Part shown: in pieces, positions 26,801 through 38,069 of the stretch
Layout: each line of letters opens with the position of its first letter
Position numbering within the stretch: the stretch's first letter is position 1
Source of the DNA: Daucus carota subsp. sativus
Taxonomy: Eukaryota > Streptophyta > Magnoliopsida > Apiales > Apiaceae
Direction of reading: 5' to 3'
Length of the DNA: 64,000 nucleotides
NCBI RefSeq assembly: GCF_001625215.2
Contig: NC_030387.2
Span: forward strand, 41,191,606 to 41,255,605
Notes under the pieces: generated by a model
Database searches by the model: none
Told to the model about the DNA's origin: nothing
The model's input: only the letters and a program-made list of their open reading frames with translations
Translations under genes and position numbers: made by a program

Positions 26801-29800
26801 GTGTTTGAATCTATATCGTAGTGCATCTCACATACCCTTATATCCTCTCAAACCTGTAACAAGTCAGTGCCAAACCGTGGCCGTTTTTATTGTCTTATCT
26901 GATATGTGGTACAATCAGAAAGCATAGACTAAAACTAAAGGCCTGTCATTGTTTTCACTTCTGCTGTTGCAACGGGAGATCAACTCTACAATTAGTCGAG
27001 ATGTCAGCCCCCTTTTCCTATACATCTCTTTCTATGTCTTAGACGATTGGCAAGGGTGAGTGGATCATATTTGACGCATCTGCTATGCTCTTCTTCTCTG
27101 TTTTCAATTTTCCTACTGTAAAATTTACCCCACATGATGCAGTCTTAGCAATGCAATAAATTTTAGGCTATTTTGTTGACATTTCTGCACAGTATGAATT
27201 ACTCCCAGGCAACCTCATTAAAGTAAGATTCATTAGTTTCACTCTACCAATGAATGTTCTCTCTCGTGCCCTCACTTTTCTTTCACAGATTATATGAATT
27301 TTCATTTACCTCACCCTCGTCTCCTGTCATATCCTTCATTCAACTTTTCCACCTCTAATTCATCACACACTTCTAACCTATGGTCCATATTGCGCAACAT
27401 TGCTCCTTTTTTTTTGGTGCACTGTTATTTAAAGAAACACTATATATAATATTTTTTTTGTTTAAAGAACATATATATATCATCAAATGTGCTCATGACT
27501 ACTATTAGTACTAACGTATCTATTGCATTTAGTGCATCATGCATAGTAAAATTCCTAGCTTAGTAATCTTCTAGTGAACTTGTGTTAGATTATAATTGAC
27601 TGACTTTGCAGATGCAATCATTAAGCAAGCAAATTGGGACACTGCAAAAGTAAGGGAAAAGGTTCAACGTGATATAGATGCACATATTGCTGCAGTTCGT
27701 ACTTCTAAGCTGTCTGAGCTTACTACAACATATGAGGTACTGGTACTTGTAATTGTACCTCTAATAAGTAACATTATTTATGGACACACTTTGTGATGAG
27801 CATGTTAATTTGTTTATTGTACAACTAAAACTGGTGATGTGCTTTGTTTATCTAAAATCTGTATATGCCAACTTATCGATTGCACCACTACTGATAGTTT
27901 ATATGCAATATTAATATTACATCCCTACAGATGATAGTAGGAAATTCTGATTTCAACATCATATCTTGCAATTGGTTAGATTCAAAAATCATCTCGGGTG
28001 TTGTTAGTTCATAGGTTAGGTGGGTAGTTATATAGTTTTAATTTAGATATGCATAATATTAGGGGAAAAAGTGGGGCTCACTGTTCTCTTTTGGGACCTT
28101 TGTATCTGAAGTTGACCTCAGATGTGATCTTCTGGTGCAGAAAAAACTAAGTGAGGCATTATCAGCCCCTGTGGAAGCTCTTCTAGATGGTGCTAGTGAT
28201 GACACCTGGCCTTCAATTAGAAAACTTCTTCAGCGCGAGTCTGAAGCCGCAGTGTCTGGTTTTTCTACCGCACTATCTGGGTTTGAAATGGATGAACAAG
28301 ACAAGGACAAAATGATTTCCAGCTTAGAGGATTATGCAAGAGGAATTGTTGAAGGGAAGGCAAAAGAAGAAGCTGGGAGAGTTATGATACGTATGAAAGA
28401 CAGGTACTGGTTTCTTGCAAAATCAGGATTTCAACATTTAATTTCTTCAAGATTTTCTGTTAGACCTATATTAAACAGAGTTAACTGTAAAATTACAACA
28501 GGTTTACAACACTATTTAGCCAAGATTCTGATTCGATGCCGCGGATCTGGACAGGAAAGGAAGACATAAGGGCAATCACCAAAACAGCTCGATCTGCGGT
28601 ATAATTCCTTTGTGTGTATATGTCCCATATACATTTATTTTATACTTAAGTCTTTCCTGTTTAGATTCATAGTCTCCACCTTATTTCAGTCGCTGAAGAT
28701 GCTGTCTGTAATGTCTGCGATACGTTTGGACGATGAAATTGATAATATTGAAAACACCCTATCACTTGCTTTGGTTGATTCCAACAGTGGTTCTGCATCA
28801 AATAAAGCTGCCTCGCTTGATGCACTGGCCTCAAGCACATGGGAAAAGGTAATGTTTAACATGCAAGAATCTTTTGAAACTATAGAACAATGCTGGATCT
28901 AAGGTTTGTACTTCCTACGTAAAATTTGCTAGGTTTTTTTGGTTTGGATGAGGAATATAACCCTCTAAATTCCAGGAGTTATTATCGGTACTTGATAATA
29001 TACATATATCTAAATGTAGTGCAGCGATTGCTTCTAATTACTTTTAGACATGTTTTTTTGCCAACAAAACAACTTATTGTTAAAACTTAAAGTAGTCCTC
29101 GTGAGAAGGTGGTTTCTGAATTTTAACCTTCCCATGAGACATGCATTAGGTTGTATATCAAGAATAACTGTTCTATATACAGTTTGAATAAAGAGAAATT
29201 ATAGCAGATCAATGATATATCTAAGAAAGCTTAGGCCTGATTTTTCATATATTCTCGTGTCCCGATAATGTTTGCACGTGGATTGGAACCTGCAGCTTCA
29301 AATACTAGATTACCAGTTTTGAATCTGAACATGGGCGTTGCATGATGACTTATTTTCAACCCTTTAATCTCTTCTTTTGATTCTGCTGACCAGGTACCTG
29401 CATCAAAAACGTTAATTACTCCTGTACAATGCAAATCCTTATGGAGACAATTTAAGACAGAGACTGAGTACACAGTTACTCAGGCTATTGCTGCCCAGGT
29501 ATGATTTTTTTTGTTTTTTAAAATCTAAAGATCACCTTACTCTTTCGTATTTTATATTACTGATTGCATCTCCCATTTCCGATTTTCAGGAGGCTAGCAA
29601 GCGTAGTAACAACTGGATGCCACCTCCATGGGCTATTGTGGCCATTATATTGCTAGGTTTCAACGAATTCATGACACTTTTAAGGTATACATATCATATA
29701 ATTCATTTTTATTCTGTTTGACCTTTCTTGCCTTTTAGTGCTATGATGGCAACTTCCTTTAAGTGCTAATTACTGAAAATCCTCTCAATATTCTGCTCAC

Positions 29801-30520
29801 CTAATGGCAGGAATCCTCTGTGGCTCCTTGTCATTTTTGTTGGTTATCTCCTTACCAAAGCCCTCTGGGTGCAACTAGATATTTCGGGTGAATTCCGCCA
29901 TGGTGCTGTAAGTGTTTGAATGAGTTCCATTGTTTAGATAAAGTTCAATTGTGTTATAGCTCGTTGTCTTTGGACTCTGTTCTTGTAGTTATCTAACATG
30001 GGCCCATATAGTATCTTTGAAAAATTATGTTGATATAACTCAACTCTTGGGACATGCCAATGCTGTTTGATTGAGTAAATCGGAAAAAGCAACAATAATG
30101 TCAGTATCGCTACATGTAAATTACTTGTGTAGTAATTAATAATTACATGTGCCGGTATTTACTTTTTGGCACTCTAATTGCGTGAAAAGTCTTTTATAGA
30201 TTGCTTTTACAAGCCATGAAATTTATGAATCCATAGACTTGTCTATGTCCCAATTTTATGTTTTCTTCTTGTACCATTTGCAGCTTCCTGGGCTTCTGTC
30301 TTTATCCACCAAGTTCCTTCCTACTGTAATGAACCTTCTCAAGAAACTTGCCGAGGAGGGACAGGTGCCTACCAGTACTAATCAAAGAAACCCCTCATTA
30401 GCATCAAAGAGTTTTCCCAGTGGCAGTAGTGATATATCATCGAGTGCGTCATCGGAGGTAATTAGTTCTGAAAATGGAACTGAATACTCAAGTCCAATAG
30501 TACATGACAAAACTCAGTAA
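20884..30520 (+). CDS. RHD3-like ER-shaping dynamin-like GTPase (atlastin/SEY1 family)
   Basis: 23 coding exons join in frame to 811 residues: 20884-20887, 21557-21706, 21902-21968, 22049-22151, 22463-22533, 22681-22744, 22835-22900, 23061-23108, 23183-23245, 23332-23388, 24169-24327, 24418-24486, 24570-24661, 25114-25192, 25321-25486, 27612-27736, 28141-28403, 28502-28598, 28690-28848, 29394-29498, 29590-29684, 29811-29907, 30284-30520. RHD3 proteins fuse ER tubules by GTP hydrolysis. The G1 loop GPQSSGKST (about 46-54), DLEGTDG and the RDKTR G4 motif are intact. A helical middle region follows, then two hydrophobic segments (about 683-722) that form the ER membrane hairpin, and a Ser-rich cytosolic tail. 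The first exon contributes only ATGG; joining it to exon 2 gives [10 protein letters not shown], as in the family. By memory of gene order the RL1/RL2 type is likelier than RHD3 itself. Intron 15 (2.1 kb) holds two MITEs. Confidence 0.95.
22514..22571 (+). repeat. 29-bp tandem duplication across an exon/intron border
   Basis: Two 29-bp copies (22514-22542 and 22543-22571) differ at only a few positions. The first contains the end of RHD3-like exon 5 and its donor TAT/GTATGT; the second repeats the same donor context 29 nt downstream. Confidence 0.9.
25593..25829. mobile_element. Stowaway MITE
   Basis: A 237-bp element in RHD3-like intron 15 has nearly perfect terminal inverted repeats: CTCCCTCCATCCCAAATTAG at one end, its reverse complement at the other, and pairing for about 27 bp. 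TA dinucleotides flank it at 25591-25592 and 25830-25831. The CTCCCTCC start and TA target duplication define the Stowaway (Tc1/mariner) group. No transposase is encoded. Confidence 0.95.
25954..26346. mobile_element. MITE with GAGCATT ends
   Basis: A segment of about 393 bp in the same intron begins GAGCATTCACATC and ends GATGGGAATGCTC, giving short inverted ends of the GAGCATTC-CATC kind common to plant MITEs. The target duplication is not clear, so superfamily and exact limits are uncertain. The inside is AT-rich and non-coding. Confidence 0.6.
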
Positions 30521-30846
30521 AGCAGTCTTTTCATAGCATTTTGGTGTATATGAAGAAAAAGGCTTTCTGCATGTTGAGGCAATTTTTATGAATATATAAT
30601 TATGGGGTCTGAAGTCAAATCTTGAGCATGTTTGAAGACATATATCCGGAGGCATTAGTTTTTATGTATGTGCCACATATATCAGGGCTATTGTTGGTTG
30701 TGAAAAAGCCCACTATATAGAGAATTCTTTATGTTACCCTTTTTCCTTGTTTTCTGATTTTAGCTGATAGGTTCAAAATTCTGATCCCTGTTGTGATATT
30801 AGATATTAAGAAGGTTTTTCCATGTTATAGGGTTGCCAATTAATTG

Positions 30847-31100
30847 GTTTCATCTTCAGTTTTGGTTCTCTTGGGGGAAGTCAGTTTTGGATTTCCGAAT
30901 TGTATTTTATAAACAGATAACATTTGATAATTCTATAGACATACTATATTTGTAATGTAATATAGTTTTCAGTAGTCTAAATGGTTTTATCTTCAGTTTT
31001 GGTTCTCTTGGGGGAAGTCAGTTTTGGAATTCTGGATTTTTTTTATAAACAGATAACATTTAGACATACGCAGTTGTAATGTAATATAGTTCTCAGTAGT
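30847..31100 (+). repeat. Tandem duplication, about 130 bp period
   Basis: Two adjacent copies share ATCTTCAGTTTTGGTTCTCT, GGGGGAAGTCAGTTTTGGA, TAAACAGATAACATTT and TTGTAATGTAATATAGTT in the same order. They differ by small deletions and a few substitutions. They lie downstream of the RHD3-like stop codon. Confidence 0.9.
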
Positions 31101-31644
31101 CAGTAGACATGGTTATTTAATTACCAGCAGGAAATCTCCTTAGTTTATTTTGGTTGCTTTCTGTTTTTTTTTCTAAATCCTTTCTAATTGTCGGCAGGGA
31201 AAATTCAAGCTGTTGTTTGCGCTTATAATCTGAGAATGTTAGGCCTATATTCTAAGCTATCACAGTTGATCACAATTCACAAAGTTGTTACTGATGTTGA
31301 ATTTTCTTTTGAGTGTAAATGAATAGGGGCTACTCTAGATGTGTAGGAAGCTCAATAAATATGTTGGCATGAAATGCTAGTAAAAATAATAAAGAGGGAC
31401 TGAGAACTGATTTGGTAAGTTCACCAAACGCATCTATGGACATTTACTCAGAGAGTAGTTTTACATAAGTTCAAGTCCTTGATGTGTTTAATTTGTTAGG
31501 TGCACTAGGACAGACCAAGCACAAAACATCAATGCAGTTCTACGGAAGTACTTGTAGATTTTATAGATAGAGCCATTAGTAGTCTCTAAGCAAATACAGT
31601 TATTTGTGTTTTTACTCTCACTGTTTCAGAGCCCGGGATATAAC

Positions 31645-31735
31645 GAGTATGTTCGGTTATCTGATAATATTTTCTTTTACTGGTGTGTGAGGAGTATGTT
31701 TGGTTATCTGATAAATTTTTCTTACTGGTGTGTGA
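31645..31735 (+). repeat. Tandem duplication, about 47 bp period
   Basis: GAGTATGTTCGGTTATCTG and the following bases to ACTGGTGTGTGA (31645-31691) are repeated with minor changes at 31692-31735. Confidence 0.9.
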
Positions 31736-33986
31736 AAATTTTAATCGATACACCAGTGGGCAGTTACTAAGTATAATTTTTGTGAATGTTATTGAGAGTA
31801 GGTTTTATTATCGTCCTTTATATATTTATTGTGATTTCGTACTAGAACTGATTTCTGTCAGAAGGCGCACAGGTGAGTAAATAATAATAAACTTCACGAG
31901 GCACATCTGTGAAAAAAACTGTTGCTGGGAAAGTATGGTGCTAATTCATTTCTTGTGACATTCCTGTGACAACTAACATATATATTTGTACAATGCTTTC
32001 TTCTTCTTCTTGTTTTTTGGTTTTGAGTTTTTTGCAATTTTATTTGATGTAAGTTTATATTATCGATGGCATATAGAAACTTGTAAACATTAATATCACA
32101 ATTTACACAAATGCAATAAATCTTTTCAATAAAATTACAACTAAAATTCAAAGAAGTTAATTTCTTTTGATAATTAAGAACATAACTAAAATCATCCTGC
32201 CAATAAAAGATCATAGATAAACTTTCAAAGTTTAAAACGTTACATGGTGAATAATCACGACTTTTGTAAGCTAGTATAGATACTCTCTATCCTTTTTAGT
32301 TGTCCGTTTTTTATTTTTAATAGTCAAATTAATTTTTTTGTCAAAAAATAAGGATGTTATTATTTAGAAAAATTAAAAAATTATATTACAAAATAGATTA
32401 AATGTATTGAATAATATATATTTTTAATTATAAAATATATATGTGAAGTTGAGTCGAATTTGAGTCCAAAGTGGACTATTAAAAAGGACAAATTAGAGAA
32501 TAAAGGTGTATATATACATGTTCTTTCGTTTAATTCCGGTAGCTTGGGGCAACAAATTTTATACTGAGACCATGGTTGAAGATGACTACTAGCAAGCAGT
32601 TTGAGTGCCAAGTTACCAGGTTAGGCTGATTCTGTTGATGCTTTTAAATCGAAATAAATTTCGTAATCATTTATTAGCATGTTACATATCCTCAAATTAT
32701 GATTTGATATTTCATATATATTTATTAGCATGTTATATATGTCGATATTTTTATTTCAGTTTGGTTGATATTTTTGAGCAGACAAATTAGGGAGAGGGTA
32801 GGTGGCAGGACGACATATAAGTGCGAATACGTGCTCCTTTTTTGCTCCATCTTCTTATTTTGATTTCTTGAACCGAAAATGTGTCGATGTCGTTCTCTTA
32901 TATTATTTCCACAAGTCCATCTTAATCATTAATGTTAAAGATGGCGCCCATGTCATTACTGTTGAAATCCAAATCGTATTCATCAGTCGCATTCCATATA
33001 AATGGCGAAATTAAAAACATACAGCCGTTGTGTTATATGTAGGTACACCATAATGTGTACAGGGGGCTACTGGACACTGCGTAGTCAATGGTGCATTTTT
33101 GGTTAAATCTGTTGGACATAAATTAGTTGTGATGGATCTGGCTACAGGAAATTAACAGATGAGCTCATAGCCTCGTACTGTATAACTGGATTCCGAAACC
33201 CGAAACCCGATTAATCGTCATAAATTTAATAATTTATTGAAATTATTATTATTTCGAGATTTACTTTATAGTATTTATCATGATAAATTACTCGTACATT
33301 CATTAAAATTTATGAAAGCCTACCAAAACATTAAGTGATGATCTAACAATAATTGAGGGAAGCATGAAATTTGAAGACATTTATTGCAAGTTCAACTGTG
33401 TGCATTTATAAAATTTACCATGCATTCAATTCTGAGTATCTATATCCATCTCTCCTTCCAGTTGGGCTCATTTATTTCCTTTCCATCTTCAGATTTGTTT
33501 GTGGACTACAAGTATGCCCTTTAAACCTATCCCCCTCTGTTATTTTAGCTGCATTTTTTCAATGCTCTATTTATCTTCAACTTTTTTAAATTTTATTTCT
33601 ATTTCAAGTCAAACGAAAACCGAATTCAAAAGTAAAGACACACCATATTTTCTAGGAGATTTATTTATTTATCTACATATATCTTAGTTTATCACTATTT
33701 CTACAGTGGATACGAGAATCGAATTCAAATATAAAGATGGAGCTATGCGATCATATTCAAATAAACATTAATTTATAATGATTGTTTAGTTTTTTGGTGT
33801 ATGCATTACTCTATGTATTATAGTAACATGCATGTACAGTATATGAACCATGAAAGTGTGATTATGGTATTTTTTTAAACTTGAAATGAAATATGGTCAA
33901 CGAGTCAATCATTCTATTCTAGTATTTGAAGAATACATAAACCTATATTCTAAAAAAAAATAAAATAGTTCAGTGGTGTTGTATTG

Positions 33987-33996
33987 TATATAAATA
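33987..33996 (+). promoter_or_regulatory. Candidate TATA box of the HOTHEAD-type gene
   Basis: TATATAAATA lies 174-183 nt before the start codon at 34170 and upstream of the CT-rich leader. The spacing would place transcription start near 34020. Confidence 0.5.
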
Positions 33997-34120
33997 TGCA
34001 GTGTGTATGAAGTTGCAGGACAAGGCCAACCAACGTCAGCCACATCAAGCTCTTGTTTGCAGAGATTCAAGGGGAACTAACTCGAATCATCTGCTGGGGA
34101 TTTGCTGCACCTCTAATTAT

Positions 34121-34124
<4 letters not shown>

Positions 34125-34166
<42 letters not shown>
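34125..34166 (+). repeat. (CT)n tract in the 5' leader, touching the start codon
   Basis: An almost pure CT run of about 42 nt ends four bases before the ATG at 34170. CT/GA tracts in plant leaders are known binding sites for GAGA-binding (BPC) factors, but that role is inference here. Confidence 0.9.
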
Positions 34167-34169
<3 letters not shown>

Positions 34170-37100
34170 ATGGCTCTGCTTGTGTTTCCCTCAATGATGA
34201 TCAGCATCTCTCTGTTCCTTCTGCTCCTCACATTCTGTCAAGGTTCCTGCTCCTTCCCAATCTCCAATTTATATTTATCCATGTGTTCACTTTCACATAT
34301 AATATGTTGAAAGAATGATTATAGAGCATCAATTATAGTGAAATTTATGTATTTATATTTTATGCACACTTTTATATGAATTTTCTCCTCATAATATTTT
34401 CTTGGTCCTCAAAATCAACTAATCATGGACAGCTAAAAGTAGTACCACCTTTGCTTAAAGATTTCACTTTAGAAAAAATGGTTAGCTTATAAGGTGATAG
34501 AAGTATACAAAACCTTAAAAAGTTTTCATTTTTAAGTTGGTGGTTAGCTTATATTTATTTCATTCTGTGGACACAAACTCGTGACAATAATTTAGTTAGT
34601 TGCACTTAATTTCTTGATGAAATGGAATAAAGATTTGATTTTTACCAGGATATAGTGAATTTCTTGATAATGAGACGTTAGAATTTGTAAAATTGCAGGA
34701 AAGACTAATTATTGGGATGATGAGTATCCATTTATCAGATATGCAAGTTCTTTTTCGCCATCACCAGCATCATCATCAGCTTCTTCAGGATCACCAGATG
34801 TTCGAGAAAAGGGGTATGACTATATAATAGTCGGTGGTGGCACGGTGGGATGTCCATTGGCTGCTACATTGTCGCAGAAGTTCAGAGTTTTGTTATTAGA
34901 AAGAGGTGGAGTTCCATTTGCAAATCCAAATGTCACATTTTTGAAGAACTTTCATATAAGTCTAGCAGATGTTTCTCCGACTTCAGCCTCTCAATTCTTC
35001 TATTCTTCGGATGGAGTTTATAACGCCAGGGCCAGAGTTTTGGGTGGAGGTACTTGTATCAACGCTGGATTTTATACCAGACCAAGCGCAAGGTATTAAA
35101 ACAGAATATTTAAAATAATGGTTATGTTTTTATAATTTTGTTAGTGTCTTTATCAAGAAAATGCCAACATCAGTGATCAGTTTCGTGGTTATTTTCCGTT
35201 AAAGGACTGATAGAATCCTTTAGCAGTAGAGCGGCTTGTTGCAAATCATTATCAGAGTTCTAGGACGCGAGTTGATTAGATATGAATTGTTTGATAGTAT
35301 CATCTTGTTAACAATAACACGGGATGTTTACTGAGGTAATTACCAGATAATTAAAGGGTTGCTTCTAATATTGTTTTTTGCTCCAAACAACTTAATTGTG
35401 GTCCTTGCTCAGAGTGATCAATTCTCCCTCTTTCAATTTTACCCTCAGAGGAGAAAATTAGGTAGTTTTCGAGATGAAGATACAATAAAGGAACTCCAGT
35501 TATAGGTGAGACAATTGAACAAATGCTGTGTCTTGACCTCAAACCCCACACAACCACCCACATTCTGTACCCCATACTCACCTGATTGACAAGACATTAG
35601 CTGATTGGCAGAGCCAACTGTTCGATTCCAGAATGGCAATTTCCACAGATGTCGATGAATAGTTGTTCCACTTTCTTCTGATCTATCCTTTTTATAATGT
35701 CGAAGTATATTTGTGTAATATTGTAATCCTCACAGTTCAGTCCTCACTAAGATCTTTCTGGCAAAATTATCTGTATGATTAATGTTTTGGCAATGATAAA
35801 ATGCTAACAGATAAGATGGTAATGGCTTACTCGTTTTAAATATGTGGATTTATGTGGTTGGCTTGCAGGGACATCAAATTGTTGAATCTGGATGCAAAAT
35901 TGGTGAATGAGTCGTACCCGTGGATTGAGAATCAGATTGTTCGTATGCCTAAGCTGTCTTCGTTTCAGGAAGCAGTTAAGGATGGTCTTTTGGATATTGG
36001 GATTTCACCTGATAACGGATTCACCTATGATCACCTTTACGGGACCAAGGTTGGTGGAACGATCTTTGACAGTTATGGTCGTCGTCGCACAGCTGTAGAA
36101 CTACTTCGATCAGCCAACCGAAAAAATCTTGACGTTCTGATTCATGCAACAGTGCAAAAGATTGTGTTTGACAAAACAGGTATGAATAGCACCTCAGAAT
36201 CAGCAAGCATATCAGCAATGTCTTGCTTGATTATTACCTTGAACAATATGTTAACTGATCATCAATCGTCTTTACAGGGAAGAAGCCCAGGGCTGTTGGA
36301 GTTGCATTTAAAGATGAAACTGGGAAGCAGCATCAAGCAATTCTTTCAAGGAGGCGGGGAAGTGAAATTATAGTGTCATCTGGAGCAATCGGAAGCCCTC
36401 AACTTCTACTCCTTAGTGGCATAGGACCAAAAAGCGACCTTGAAAAATTAAACATCCCAGTGGTGCACAATAACTACTTTGTCGGCAAAGGAATGGCAGA
36501 CAACCCTATGAATGCTGTATACGTTCCTTTCAACAGGCCTGTGGAGCCGAGCTTGATTCAAACTGTTGGAATCACCAAGATGGGTGTTTACCTTGAGGCT
36601 AGTAGCGGATTTGGGCAGTCGACTGAGAACATTTCTTGCAATCATGGAATTTTATCTGCCGAGGTAAGCAGAATGCAGTTAGAAGAATGTCTTAAAACTT
36701 GTAATTTGGATAATTTATTTACTCTTTCTGGAATAGTCCGATCACCTCTCATCAGTGTTACTTATTAACAGATTGGGCAGCTCTCTACCATTCCTCCAAA
36801 GCAAAGGACAAGAGAAGCTATAGAAGCTTACAAAAGAAACAAACGAAATTTTCCACAAGAAGTGTTTAATGCAGGTTTTATTTTGGAAAAGATAGCTAGT
36901 CCAAAGTCGACAGGGCAGCTGAGCCTGAGTAACACTAACGTCGATGATAACCCCAATGTGTCCTTCAACTACTTTAGCCATCCAGAAGATGTACAGAAAT
37001 GTGTCGAAGGTATTCGTCTCGTGGAGAAGCTTCTTAGCTCAAAACACCTTACCAATTTAATGCCACCTGAGGACGAAACCTTTAGGAAGCTGCTCAATAT

Positions 37101-37482
37101 GAGTGTCCGTGCCAATTTTAATTTAATCCCCAAACATACCAATGATACCAAGTCAGTGGAGCAATTCTGCAAGGACACTGTTATCACAATCTGGCACTAC
37201 CACGGCGGATGCCACGTGGGCAAGGTGGTAAGCCCAGACTACGAGGTTCTTGGTGTCCATAGGCTTCGCGTTATTGATGGTTCAACATTTTCGCTCTCTC
37301 CAGGCACTAATCCTCAAGGCACTCTACTGATGATGGGAAGGTAAGATCATAATACTAGAAAATGTAAACTTAAAATTCACTTGTGTATCTGCACTCTGTA
37401 ATCGTACTTCCTGTCTTACTCTTGCAGGTACATGGGAGTGAAAATACTGAGACAGCGGCTAGGAAGAGCTTCTGGTTTCTGA
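34170..37482 (+). CDS. HOTHEAD-type GMC (glucose-methanol-choline) oxidoreductase
   Basis: Six exons (34170-34242, 34699-35092, 35869-36179, 36278-36663, 36772-37340, 37428-37482) join in frame to 595 residues, against 594 in Arabidopsis HOTHEAD. A hydrophobic N-terminal segment (1-24) is a likely signal peptide. The FAD-binding loop VGGGTVGCPLA follows near 69-79, then ARVLGGGTCINAGFY, the GMC signature GAIGSPQLLLLSGIGP from about 295, the catalytic WHYHGGC near 529 and GTNPQGT near 566. HOTHEAD is secreted, acts in epidermal and floral organ separation, and is proposed to oxidise long-chain omega-hydroxy fatty acids for cutin. After exon 2 the sequence reads SARDIKLLNLDAKLV, shifted from the usual aromatic-rich stretch at this site, so the exon 2/3 border is the least certain. 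Tail-to-tail with the ALE2-like gene. Confidence 0.93.
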
Positions 37483-38069
37483 AGGACTCGCGCTGCAATT
37501 ATTCATTAAGCCATTTTTCAGCAAGAAGTTAACTGTAGAGATAGGCTGCAAACAAAGGAATGGAATTTCAGCAACTCCACTTTGGTGTATTCAAATGATT
37601 CAGATTATGTATTACTCTAATTGGTGCTTGTAACTTATGAATGTCACCTGCTTGCCATCACCATCTATCCATCTCCCTTACTGCCAAAACTTTGCGATAC
37701 GTTTCCATTTTTATTTTTCTCAAATACCATGATTTCCTGATTCTTCTGTTAACTTGTTTCTGAACAGAAATGATCAGCTATGAGAGGTATAACTGTATAT
37801 CATTATAGCCACAGAAGGGTTACACAGTTCAAGTACAATGGTACATACATTAGCATATGCTTAGATCAGAACTGGGATTGGATATGCTTGGAAAGCTATG
37901 GTCAACTACATAATTACAAAACAGAACTAGTGAGAATATCTTAACTGCATTACTGTCTCGCGGCCATTTACAAAGCACCTTATTGAACTGGATAATTTTT
38001 CCAGCCTTTTAACTGATGAGTGTTTACACTACATCAGCAAAAGAATCTCTCTCAGTCAAGCTATGTCCA

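Larger units (their letters stand above)
30521..34169. other. Intergenic region between RHD3-like and HOTHEAD-type genes
   Basis: The first few hundred bases are likely 3' UTR of the RHD3-like gene. Two local duplications follow (30847-31100 and 31645-31735). Around 32280-32520 an AT-rich stretch has CTTTTTAGTTGTCC facing GGACAAATTAG, perhaps a decayed Stowaway-type element, but the ends are too weak to call. I see no gene in the region. Confidence 0.6.

Noticed and set aside
26614-26808. 64-codon frame in an RHD3-like intron as an extra exon
   Set aside because: The exons on either side join in correct phase without it, and the family has no sequence at that point.
34001-34318. Open frames through the CT repeat as proteins
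   Set aside because: They translate the CT tract as Ser-Leu repeats in the leader. The true start is 34170, which begins a signal peptide and splices into the GMC domain.
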